Shown here piece by piece: positions 1 through 10,590 of a stretch of DNA of 64,000 nt (its first letter is position 1; each line of letters begins with the position of its first letter). Where the stretch lies: the NCBI GenBank assembly GCA_018340805.1, contig JACMZG010001908.1, positions 35,160,445 to 35,224,444 on the forward strand. Reading direction: 5' to 3'. Made by a program: the position numbers and the translations under genes. Below the pieces are notes generated by a model. It did no database searches. It had not been told where the DNA came from and worked only from the letters and a program-made list of their open reading frames with translations. The DNA comes from Microvelia longipes (lineage: Eukaryota; Arthropoda; Insecta; Hemiptera; Veliidae).

Positions 1-640
1 TTCGCTCGTCCTCAGGTAGTAAATACAACCTTTTTATTCTCAGGGGTCACCCATACAGCACTGACCACGCTCAATGCTGCTTAACGTTTATAATTCAACA
101 AAAAATCATAGATATACTTGTCGTGTTAAAACCAAACTTGTTGTACTTATTTATTACGTAAAGGTATGCACTATACTGAATTTCAACTCGATTAGATTAT
201 TTACCGAATTTTTACAATTATTTAAAAAACGTACACAAGTCATTTGATAAAAATTGAATTAATGCTGATAATGAGATGAAACATGACACATATATTTGTC
301 TCATATATGACTACAAGAGTGCCAAAGTTTAATCTGACTGCGTTTCATGATTTTTCTAAATTTCCACGGATTCATTATTGCGGGTTAATGACGTCATAAA
401 AATATTTTCTGACTAGCACAACTGTAGCGGTAGATTGATTTTTGTACAAAGTTTCAACTCTCTGGCATAAATAAACTAGAAGGTACGATGATAACAGACA
501 CACACACACACACACGCATACAACTTTGAGAAAACAACTCAGGAGGTCTTAAAAACAACTGTAACGAAGAATTCCTGTGACATCCCGGTTTCGGATTTTT
601 TTAGCAAACACAATACTACGGTATAAATGAGGAAAAGTAA
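1..640 (-). repeat. 5S-like dispersed repeat, copy 1
   Basis: This is a long copy of a family seen many times in the window, here in the minus orientation and cut by the window start. Read on the minus strand, it has an end with a GAGGACGAGCGAA word, then a 5S rRNA-like segment at 36-88 (TTAAGCAGCATTGAGCG followed by GGTCAGTG and ATGGGTGACC), then a TGACGTCA-containing part, a CA/TG-rich part at 500-515, and a terminal part reading TTTATACCGTAGT near 620. It has no coding capacity. The 5S match covers the C-box region of the 5S internal promoter. Confidence 0.7.
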
Positions 641-667
641 TAAAAAAATTCAATTTAGTTGAAGTTT

Positions 668-736
668 GGCATAACGAGAACGTAGCGAAACTGATGTGAT
701 GAGGAAAAGCTCCAAGGCACCCCGTATCCGATTTTT
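668..736 (+). repeat. 5S-like family, end fragment
   Basis: This is only the terminal part of the family (AACGTAGCG, then GATGAGGAAAAG, then CCCCGTATCCG). It lies in the opposite orientation just after copy 1, so the two together resemble a broken inverted pair. Confidence 0.6.
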
Positions 737-1374
737 TTAAATTATTAAAAAGCTTTAGTTTAACAGATTAGTTGGAGTGCTTAATATATAATAAATTGAT
801 GATTAATTATTAATTGTAGAATACAAAGAAAGCGCAAAATTTACACCACGCATTATAATCTTCAAAGAAAATGACATTTAAGAGGTGGTTCACACTTGGC
901 TTTAAATAGGTATTGTAAATATCGCATACAATGTATAACACGAACATTTCGCACACTGTGTGCCATATTACAGACCATTCTTTTATGAAAGAAGAAGGAA
1001 ATTTTGCTCACAGCGGTAACTGAGGCAGAAAACAATTAAATATTTAAATTCAAGTAGTCAACTACCTCTTTCAAAACAAAACTAATAATGAACATGAAAA
1101 GGATAATCACAATAAAAGTTATTTAGCTAAGAATGGACAGCTTCTCAAAAAAGATAACTGTTTCAGATATTTCAGCGATTAATTCCAAACATGTAAGCGC
1201 CGTGTGCAAACAATAGATTAGTGAAGGGAAATAAATGTAGTCAGTAAACCTCAAGAATTGCTAATTGAATGCTGTATACATTGTTAACTCAACATCAAAT
1301 GCCTACAGCAGCTGTTAGACAGGCGATTCTAGGTAAAAAGACTTAAGCAGGGCTCCGCCCTCTTACTTTACTTT
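737..1374. other. gene-free AT-rich stretch
   Basis: I see no open reading frame, RNA gene or clear repeat here, apart from a short AGGGCTCCGCCCT palindrome near 1350. Confidence 0.6.
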
Positions 1375-1377
1375 ACA

Positions 1378-1450
<73 letters not shown>
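1375..1450. repeat. (CA)n-(TA)n microsatellite
   Basis: A compound dinucleotide tract: CA repeats to about 1430, then TA repeats to 1450. Confidence 0.95.
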
Positions 1451-1796
1451 AAATAAGTTAAATTATTTTTAAAAGCTAAAAAGGCATTATGTTTTTGGGG
1501 CAGATAATTCCCAACCAGAGTTGGCTCTAATCCCTCTAGTCGGGGAAGACCCTTTTAGAATAACCAATGCGAAACAAGTACTTACTTTATTTAATTACTT
1601 ATTATTAATTTATAAATAAACTATAAATTTTATAATTAAATTTATATATTATATAAATTTATTTATTTAATGAATACATCGGAATATTTATAATTATCGA
1701 AATTTAAATGCTTGGATATAATTATCACGCAGTATAGAAAAAGGTTATCTACAGCAATATATGTTGTTACAGATAAATTTTATTAATTGACAGAAG

Positions 1797-1976
1797 TTTT
1801 CGGCCTCTTGGCCGCTCCAAGGCGTCGGCGCTGGCGTCGGCTTGGCGGCTCCCGCACCTCTCTGTGCCATGTAACAACAAATAATAAATTTAGGGACCTT
1901 CGGCCTTAGCCCCTCCGCGGATTCGGCACTTCGCGATTCAGGCGCCACGCGGCGTCGGCGCTTGGGGCCGCTTTGC
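1797..1976. repeat. GC-rich island
   Basis: A sharp GC-rich patch in AT-rich flanks, full of GGCCG, GGCGTCGGCGC and CCGCGG words, and split by an AT-rich piece at about 1870-1890. A 77-residue minus-strand frame crosses it, but it is low complexity and has no recognisable domain. The island may be a relative of the hairpin cluster at 17,485-17,705, because both carry GGCC/CCGAAGG words. Confidence 0.5.
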
Positions 1977-2199
1977 AACCAAATGATTGGTTGGAGTTTA
2001 TATAAGTGATATACTGTCAGGATATGAGCGAATTTACAAATGTATTAATCAAAAATCGTGATTTGTTTACATTATTTTATATATGGAAATCAATAAAACC
2101 GGAGCTAATGCTCATAAAAAATTTAAGTTTGTATGTTTGTTAGTCATACATAGAAATATATGTGTAAAACAATTTAGCCCGCTCTAAACACTTTTTTAA

Positions 2200-2795
2200 A
2201 TATTTGTGGTTTTTGAAATGTTTGTGGGGTCATTGTTGTAAATGACGTCAAACATATTTTATAAAAAACAGAGTTCGAAAAATTAACAAAGTTGATTTTT
2301 GTACTTTTTTCATTTTGATTCGAGAATGCGTTTGAAAGTTATCCTGTTCCATAGAAATGTCTATAGGAACAAAAATCTCGTATTTCGGGCCGAAGGCCTG
2401 TTATCTGATAAAAACTAAACTATTGCCGATAATGGGATGAATCTCGACACATTTGATAGTCTTGTAAATTGGCACAATATAATTGTGCGAGAAATATAAT
2501 AATATAACTGTGTCAACTATTCATGTTTTGCAAAACTCGGTAGTATCAAGTGATATATAGTCTGGTAAATGTCTACACACATGCCTAAGTTTAAATCGAT
2601 AAATTTTTCGTTCTTTATAAATTTTTGCTGAGTCACTAAATGACATCATAAAATATATGCGAAACAGGCAGAGAACTTAGTAGGTTTTAAAAACATCTGA
2701 AACGGTTAATTCAGGGTAAATCTCGTTTTCGGATATTTAGTGCAAACACAAGACTTTCTGATAAACCTACGATATAAATTAGGAAAAAGAAAAAA
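2200..2795 (-). repeat. 5S-like family, two adjacent fragments
   Basis: The first fragment (about 2200-2385) holds the TGACGTCA and GATTTTTGTAC region of the family. The second (about 2386-2795) runs from a GGGCCGAAGGCC palindrome through the ATAATGGGATGAATC region to the terminal CTACGATATAAATTAGG. Both are in the minus orientation. The second fragment is interrupted by the short insertion at 2470-2556. Confidence 0.6.
2470..2556. mobile_element. 87-bp insertion with 14-bp target duplication
   Basis: The insert begins TGGCACAATATAATTGTGCG and ends GTATCAAGTGAT. It is flanked by near-identical direct repeats at 2456-2469 and 2557-2570 (ATAGTCTTGTAAAT and ATAGTCTGGTAAAT). Related 5S-like copies, for example near 4720-4770, run through this point uninterrupted with a single copy of the target. 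The direct repeat is therefore a real target-site duplication. A sister insertion lies at 38,539-38,607. The insert is too short to encode anything. A 14-bp duplication is more typical of LINE-type integration than of most DNA transposons. Confidence 0.65.
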
Positions 2796-3609
2796 TCAAA
2801 TTTAAAAAGCTTCATTTCTATGATGTGAATTCGCTAAAAGAGTAATATTAAAATATAAATAAAACTAGAGGTATTCATGAGAAAATCAGATAAAGATCCT
2901 AAACTTTTCTAGACAAGACAGCACGCTAGATCGACTTGTACCGTACCTCAAGTACCAGTGCAAGATAAACACACATGTCTATTTACAGTGATTAACATTC
3001 TACTGGTTACAAGGATAAACTTGTTTATATAGGAAGTCAACATTTTCCGACTTATTAGTAAACAAAGAATTACAAGACAAGGTTAATAAACTCAAATGCA
3101 ACTTGAAAACCTTATTAGATGTGTAGGACTGTGGCAGGAAAAGTTCGCTGATTCGCTAAAAAGGGCGAAAAATGCTTAACAAGAAGTATAAAAAACGAAG
3201 TACTACAGTAAACAACAGAAGAACGAATATTGAGGTCAGAAACAGTGTTGCCATAATTAGAAAATAAACAATATTGTTTTAAATTGCAAGTCTACATTTA
3301 GATTTAGACAATTCCCCAATGGACGTTATAAGCGAATACATGGTACTAAATGGTACATACCATGCAGAATAGCATTTGCGTTGTTCCCTTTAACCGTTTT
3401 ATATATTTTGTACGAGTTTAAAAAATAAATATAATTTCAAATTGTGTAGTCTTTATAATGCTGTCATTATTGTTCTAGATTACGGTGCTGGAACTTTGTA
3501 ACAAGACAAGAAAAGGGACCCCGGATAAAATGTACCCCAGATAAAATGTTCCCTTTCTACATATTTCTTGCGTTGAAGGATATATGTGTTAAAGCGACTT
3601 AACAGGTTA
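2796..3609. other. gene-free AT-rich stretch
   Basis: No coding frame, RNA gene or clear repeat unit seen. Confidence 0.55.
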
Positions 3610-3830
3610 TGCGAGAACCACCCGAAGTGAATATTTTTACTTACAAAACATATTATTATTTAGTTTGCCGAGAACGAATTCTATTGTTTACTTATAGGAT
3701 GACAATACATGCCCTTTGATGTTTTTTCTCCCAACCAGGTATCCGAGAACTACCCGAAGTGGAATTTATTTGTACGAGCAGAATAGTTATTTATGCCATA
3801 AGGCCGAGAAGGGAGTCGGGAAAAATTGCC
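3610..3830. repeat. diverged direct duplication
   Basis: The block around GAGAACCACCCGAAGTG (about 3613) recurs as GAGAACTACCCGAAGTG (about 3747), about 133 bases later. Some similarity continues downstream of each. Confidence 0.45.
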
Positions 3831-3866
3831 AAGACATAAAGACATTCTCTGCCGGATGGCATACAC

Positions 3867-4378
3867 TATTTTTTTTGAGGTAGCACTCATTAAATAAACT
3901 GCGCTATATACTTAATTGAAAAAAAACCAAACAATCGTAAAAAAATAAATACATTATAATTATTAATTATAATGAAAAATAAACAAACAAATGACAAATA
4001 AATACCGGTTTACAATTCATCCATAGCTTCACACTTTTACTCAAAAATGTAAAAGCTTTACAAATAAACACACAAAAATTGTCAATTAGAACACCTTTAA
4101 AAACGAAAAAAAATTAGTCGACGAACAAAAACAGAAACAAAATGAGCGTTTTTAAAGAAACCTCATGAAAGTTTTACTCAGATTGTTTTTTGAACACGCT
4201 ACATTATAGTAATGGCGGCAATATATGAGTTACTTTTACGTCCTAGGAGTTTTTTTACATTCATTATTGTCCTCGGAGGTGAAAAGTACTAAATAACCTC
4301 CTATAACAATAATGATTGGCTTCTCATCCTAAAAACGGTCCAATAAAGTGCTCAATTAGGTACTACCTCAAAAAAATA
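3867..4378. mobile_element. candidate MITE with short terminal inverted repeats
   Basis: The left end TATTTTTTTTGAGGTAGCAC pairs with the reverse complement of the right end, TATTTTTTTGAGGTAGTAC. The roughly 510-bp interior has no reading frame. I did not find a convincing target-site duplication. A perfect palindrome (CATTATAATTA, T, TAATTATAATG) lies inside at 3951-3973. Confidence 0.4.
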
Positions 4379-4546
4379 TTTTTATTAAGCTTGCCATGAA
4401 TAAATGAAAACTTTAAACTTAAAGGGTGATAATACGTATTGTTTGAGGATGTTGTGAAGTTAATCTTAAAAATAATGTAGATAGCCTTAGAAGTAAATAG
4501 AATTGTCAGGTCATCAATTATAATTTTATTTTTCAACTATAAAAAT

Positions 4547-5195
4547 GGGGTATGGGGTACTTCAAAAGTACCTCGGAACTTTACCTCATCACGTTATATT
4601 CGCTACGCTCATCCACCCTACTTTGGACTCGCTTTGCTCGTCCTCAGAATATACAATTCATTAAATTTATGCTGCAATACGTTTTCGTGTGATAAAAATT
4701 GAACAAATACCGATACTTAGATGAAACCTAGCACATATGTTAGTCTTAAATATGGCTACATGCGTGCCAAATCTCAATCTGATCGCAACATTTTTCTGTG
4801 TTTTATTGATTTTTCTGAGTTACTGGGAGCTACGATGAGTAGTTTTCACAAAATTGCCTGTATGTGTGTGTGTTTATGAGTATGTGTGTGTGTCTGTTAT
4901 CATCAATTAAAAGGTGTAGTTGTGCTATGCGGAAATTTTGAAAAAACATAAAACGCATAAATATATAAATCAGGAAAATGTTACCGATTGAGATCTGGCA
5001 CGCATGTATCCATATTAAGACATATGTGCTAGGTTTCATCCATCAACATTTGTTCAATTTTTATCAGACAAAGACGTGTTGCAGTACAAATACGAATTTA
5101 TATTCTCAGGACGAGCAAAGCAAGTCCTATGTAGGGAGGATGAGCGTAGCGAATCTGATGTGGTGAGGAAACGTTCCGAGGTACCCCGTACCCGG
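4547..5195. mobile_element. foldback element made of two opposed 5S-like family ends
   Basis: The left arm (4547 to about 4815) and right arm (about 4930-5195) are inverted copies of the same end. Both contain GGTACC...CGAGG, a GCTACGC or GCGTAGC word, GTCCTCAG or its complement, and the block reading TTAGTCTTAAATATGG in the left arm. The roughly 110-bp centre holds TG-rich sequence. The 5S-like segment itself is missing from both arms. Small frames on both strands here are by-products of the palindrome. Confidence 0.7.
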
Positions 5196-5458
5196 CATTT
5201 TTTATCGCAACTACAGACACTAAAAATCAAAAACATTTGTTGTCTGTATGCATGTTTGTTTGGATAGAAAGATGTGTGTGTACTTTTGCAGACAATCCAC
5301 CTTGTCTTAATATTTCAGCTATTTGGAAATCCAAAAAAATTATAATATTTTAAATTTACTTTTGAATCTATTGATTATTTATGATTTTCCATTTCAGGCG
5401 CACTTCCAGCCTAAATTCTTGGGAGGGGCGATTATTGAGGGCTTAATATAACTCAATT

Positions 5459-5875
5459 AATTTAGTGCAATTAATGCTGATAATGAAAAGAAACTAAGAA
5501 CATAAGTTAGTCTTAAAAATAGCTATATGCGAGCCAAATCTCAATGGCAACATTTTTCCGTGTTTTATGGATTTTTGACATTTTTGCTGAGTTATTATAG
5601 CGGGTTTATATCGTTATAACAAATTATTTTCCGGATATCTCAATTGCTCCTATAGACTGATTTTTGTACAAAGTTTTAACTCTCTAGCATAAATACTCTT
5701 GGAGCTACGATAATAACAAACCCTTGCAGAGAGACAACTTTGTGAAAACCATTAAGGATGCCTTGAAAACACCTGAAACGGATAATTTCGATGACATTCT
5801 GGTTTCGGATTTTTTTAGGACAAACACAATACATTTTCTATATACCTACGGTATAAACGAGGAAAAGTAAAAATT
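5459..5875 (-). repeat. 5S-like family, truncated copy
   Basis: This copy runs from the AATGCTGATAATGA block through a degraded TGACGTCA region and the GATTTTTGTACAAAG block to the terminal CTACGGTATAAACGAGG. It lacks the 5S-like segment and the GTACC end. Confidence 0.65.
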
Positions 5876-6121
5876 ACCTAGCTTGCGGGCCTCAGCGCCA
5901 TTTTTTAAACTCTTCTATTCTCATCAATTTATTGGAAATCAAGATGTCGGAGTGATTGAATTGGTCCATTGTCTCATTACGTAGACACTTTTTAACAAAA
6001 ATGTACAAGGTATTGCTCTACAGCTGTAGAGATAAAAGCTTGAAAACCTAGTCGACTATCATACCTCAGCCATGGACAACCACTATGACATATGGTAAGA
6101 ATGTTAAAAAAATTAACTAAT

Positions 6122-6793
6122 TACTTTTGCTCAATAATACCGCAGGTATATAGGAAAGTATTTTGTTTGCGAAAAAATACGAAACCGGGATGAAACAGGA
6201 ATTATTCGTTTCAGGTGTTTTTAAGGCCTCCTAAGTGGTTTTTACAGAGTTGTCTGTCTGTATGTGTGAGTGTGTCTGTTATAATCGAAGCTCCTAGATT
6301 ATTCATGCTAGAGAGTTGAAACTTCGTACGAAAATCAGTCTACCACTGTAGTTAAAAAAATAATTTTTTATGACGTCATTAACCCACATTAATGACTTAG
6401 CGAAAATTTCAAAAAAGTCATAAATTGCGGAAAAATTATGCGATCAAATCAAGAAAATGATTCAATTGAGTTTAAATTTGGTACAAGTGTATAATTTTAC
6501 TTACTAAATAAGTACACTAAGTTTCGTTTCAATACAAGTTTATCCATGTTTTTTGTTTGATCATAAAAATGAAGTAGCATTAAGCGTGGTCAGTGTTGTA
6601 CTCGTATTCATTATCAGCGGGTGACCGCTAAGAATGAAACTGATGCATTTACTATGCATTAATTACTACATGTTGCAGTATAAATTTGGCGAATTGTATA
6701 TTCTGAGGATTAGCGAAGCGAGTCCGAAGCAAAGAGGATAAACGTAACGAATCCGATGTGACGAGGAAAAGTTCCGAGGTACCCCGTACCTTA
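6122..6793 (+). repeat. 5S-like dispersed repeat, near-complete copy
   Basis: This is the best copy for reading the family in plus orientation. It has an ACCGCAGGTATATAGG end, a TG-rich block, GAGAGTTGAAACTTCGTAC, TATGACGTCATTAACCC at about 6369, then the 5S-like segment at about 6573-6630 (AGCATTAAGCGTGGTCAGTG, then an insertion, then GGGTGACCGCTAAGAAT). It ends with GCGAAGC at 6713-6719, AACGTAACGAATCC, and GAGGTACCCCGTACC. It has no open reading frame. Confidence 0.75.
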
Positions 6794-8427
6794 TGGTAAA
6801 ACTATAGTTAACTTAACTTAACAATAATGTTTTGATAGAATTAGTAATTATTTCTTCCAGTAAATACAATAGACATCTTAAATAACATAATTTTTAAAAA
6901 GAATCAATTAAGTTTATTTCAAAACTAAGGTAGAGTAAAGTAAGTCCTATATGTGTCACAGGTTGTAAAGTTGGTCAAATCTGATACTTGTTGCTTGTGT
7001 TTTGCTGATACCCCACCACTAAGTGCAACTTAAATCTAAAGCTATAAGAATGATCGGCACACTAGAGTCCTATTTCATTCAACCTAAACCTTGCGGCCTT
7101 GGCACTGACTTACACTAACACCCCACTACACGAAACACTTCGCGTATACCATCTTCACTCTCCACTTTGGACTTTACTTATCAACTCAAAGCCTACAAAT
7201 TTTACAACCCTTCGTCTACAAATAAACAAATTTAATACTCAAAGGTATTTACAAGTTTTTCATATTAAATATTTTATATTGATAAAGAAAGTGTTTAAAA
7301 TTTAGCGAATTTTCCAGTCAACCCTTGCAAGTCTATTCTTTCCTTATTTATAAAATTTCATCCCCTAAGGAGAAAAATGTATTGTTATAAAGTGATGTGT
7401 GGTGAAAAATATAAGAATGGTATTCTAATTGTAAATATAATATAATATATATTTTTAATTCTTAAAACAATTTAATCATGCATAAAATAATTAAACAAGA
7501 TTAAAGTATAATATTAAATCCAATCAATATTTTCTTTCAAATCAATTAGATTATTAGTATGCCATAATACATGATTCAATAATACATACTAAATATTTCG
7601 GTTTTTTTAAAGTAATTTTTGTAAAATATTATGTCCAGCTCAATTAGCAACAGAAGACAACAGAGAATTATTATTTTTTTACTTTTCATTTTTAGTTTCG
7701 TTTTCTAGTTTTCAGTTAAGTTTTTAAAAACTAGTTTTTTGTCAGTAGAAAGGAAAATTTTTTATTTATTAACAGGAACTATTATTATCATTATTATATT
7801 ATTATTGCTGTTGTCTTGAATTTTTATGTTAAACAAGTACGCGTTGTTTAATTTCCCCATGATATGTATAGCTGCCCTATTAATTTTTGGGAACCTTTAT
7901 AGTGAAATAAAGCGGACTAAAATAATATGAAATAATATTAAATTTTTTTCTTCTTATACTTTTAGTATCTATGAGCAGAGATAATACATAACTTTTAAGC
8001 GATTTATTACGCACCTATTATAGATGCGTTTTGGTGTATTTTCTGGTTAACACTAAGCCTTTCAGTTACTTCTCTAGAAATAACCAAAAGTTAAAAAATG
8101 TATTAATAAGTTTTAAATGCTCCTATTCAAACCAGTATTTTACTAAGACCAACGTGACACGTAAAATAATTACTTAAAAAGTATTTTTTTTTTTTTTTTA
8201 AATTACTCGCAGGACAATCACTAGGTTTTTCAAAATATTTTTATTTCTAACCAAGTCTACAACAAACATATTTACAATGCTAACCGGTAAGTGTTTCAAA
8301 CGTACGCTAACGTTGTAATATTTAACAAACGTTTTATAATATTAAATTATACGCTATTATTTCAAATTTATTAGTTTTAAATTTTGCTAAATTTATTATA
8401 TAATTAAATTGTATGTTTTTATAGTTT
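6794..8427. other. gene-free AT-rich stretch
   Basis: No supported gene. A 68-residue frame at 7099-7305 has no recognisable domain, and I treat it as chance. Confidence 0.5.
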
Positions 8428-8535
8428 CGTTCTTTTTGTGAGTTTAAATATACTTTTAGTCTTCTATATCAGCAAAAACAAAATATTAATCCATATATAA
8501 GTATAAAAAAATAAATAATAAATATATAAATATAT

Positions 8536-8584
<49 letters not shown>

Positions 8585-8694
8585 AGGCAAAAAAATATAA
8601 AAGGAGCAAAAGTAAACTGAGATATTGATCAAGTGTTTATCATCTTTTTTTTCATTTTTACGCATTATATATAAATATACACACACGCACACAC

Positions 8695-8753
<59 letters not shown>

Positions 8754-8810
8754 TTACGTTTTTGCTTTGCTGATATGAAAGACCAATAATCTTCCAACAC
8801 AAAAAGAACG
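8428..8810. mobile_element. foldback element with (TA)n core
   Basis: The left arm 8428-8478 (CGTTCTTTTTGTG ... TATATCAGCAAAAAC) and right arm 8757-8810 (GTTTTTGCTTTGCTGATATG ... CACAAAAAGAACG) are imperfect inverted repeats of about 50 bp. The interior has two TA tracts (about 8530-8580 and 8698-8750) and a CACACGCACACACA tract. No clear target-site duplication is visible. The long Ile/Tyr frame across it is only the TA repeat. Confidence 0.5.
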
Positions 8811-10430
8811 AATTTGTATAAATATACAATTTAATAATGAAAAAAATTGTAATTTAATTAACAATATACAGATTTAATTGTAACGAAAGATAATAAGATC
8901 TTAGTTTATCATTAGTCTCATAACTCGATTAATATTTTGATAGTTTTCCTCGATTATAGTCATCTCCACTAATGTTCGATAGTCATATGGGTTAACCCAG
9001 TCCCAGTGCCATGGGTGTTCCCACTTTTGTCATTAGTCATTGTTATTCTGCCAACATTTGCACATTTTTAACAAAACTAAATTCTTTTTTAAAATATTCA
9101 ATTTTAAATTCAAACAATTGATGCATAAAGATTAGATTACTAACAGATTATAATATAAATAAAATAAATTCGAGAATCAAATATAAAACGAAATTGAATA
9201 AAAAAGCACAGACATTATAAAACAAATGTATTTGAAATTTTTGATTGTATCATTATAATTTATTAGTAATAAGCTATATATTTAGGTTAAGGAACTTCGA
9301 TTTACTATCTTATCCATATCAATATACCTTATTAAAAATATAATAAGATTTATAAAACTCGATTCTCTTAAAGTCAGCAACCAAAAACGAATATTTAAAT
9401 ATGAAATTTAATATTTAAAATATAAAAGTGTGAAAATAATAAAAACATAAATTAAAATCGAATTTTCATGTTTTATACTTCTCAGGTCGGAGTTCATAAA
9501 ATCATTTCTTTTTCTTTGTTCATATTATTACAAATAAAACGAATTTTTATCGGTAAGTTCAAAACAAATTTTGTTTTGCCTAAAGGCAAAATCGTGTCCA
9601 ATGTGTTTGGCAAGTACGCGTACATGTAGATATAGAGGTTATAACCTTGCAACCATAAAATAACCTCACTAAGATTTTTCACGTTCAAGTTCACGTAAAA
9701 TTGAAATTTGTTGTTTCTTGTATCGTCTGTATCGTCTTCATGATAATTAAATTGTTAGTTTTGTATATTATTAATATTATTTATTTGTTTTTTTTTTTTT
9801 AAATATATTTTTTACTTTTATTTTATAATTTAAGTTTTAATAATTAGTTGTTACTTATTGCTGTAACTCAACAACAAAATACATATAAACAAAAATATAT
9901 TTTTGACATCTAAATTCGTATTTTTTAAACATTTTAAGTTTTTATTTGATTCGGAATTTATTTTTTACATAATCTATTAATGTATTGGATAATTTAACAA
10001 CTTTTAATTTACGATGGCTTCGATTTAGTAACATGAACTAAATAATTGCTTGATATATTAATTGTAGAGACTAAAATGAAATTATCCATGTTATAGTTGC
10101 TAAAAGAACAGTTGATTATCTTACGAGGCGGTTGTTTGTTGACGAGCGACAGCGAGTCAATAAATAATTTCTAAAGCAATAAAATCACTTTACTGTCATG
10201 AAACATATACTAATTTATTTGAGAGCGCAATAAACTTATAGTAATAATAAATGAATAAATCCATACTGATTTTTAATCACACAAATCAAATAAACAATTT
10301 CCAACAAGAAATTAATACGAATTAAAAATTATTATAATAACAAATAAATAATGGTGTTTAAAAACTTGACATCGAACAAATTATAACTCATTCTTTTTTA
10401 TCTTATTAGATTTTAGGTAAACTTAGCCGG
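8811..10430. other. gene-free AT-rich stretch
   Basis: No supported gene. A small palindrome TTTTGCCTAAAGGCAAAA lies near 9573. Confidence 0.5.
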
Positions 10431-10590
10431 CAGTGGCGTAACGGGCCCGCAATGCGGGGGGGGCCCCCACGGTTAGGGGCCCCTTTAAAAGGTTAAAGTA
10501 TAAAAAAGTTAACTTTATAATAAAATGGTTCCATCCCCCAGTAGAGATTAGTATAGTCTGTCTTAACATCATTAAGTCACGGGGCCCCCT
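10431..10590. mobile_element. hAT-like element fragment
   Basis: It starts CAGTGGCGTAACGGG, which resembles the CAGTGGCG-type ends common among insect hAT elements. It is rich in GGGGCCCC runs and ends near GGGGCCCCCTAAAAG. I found no matching inverted end nearby, so this is probably one end of a decayed copy. Confidence 0.4.

Noticed and set aside
1745..1978. 77-residue Arg/Pro/Ala-rich minus-strand frame
   Set aside because: It follows from the GC-rich island; no domain.
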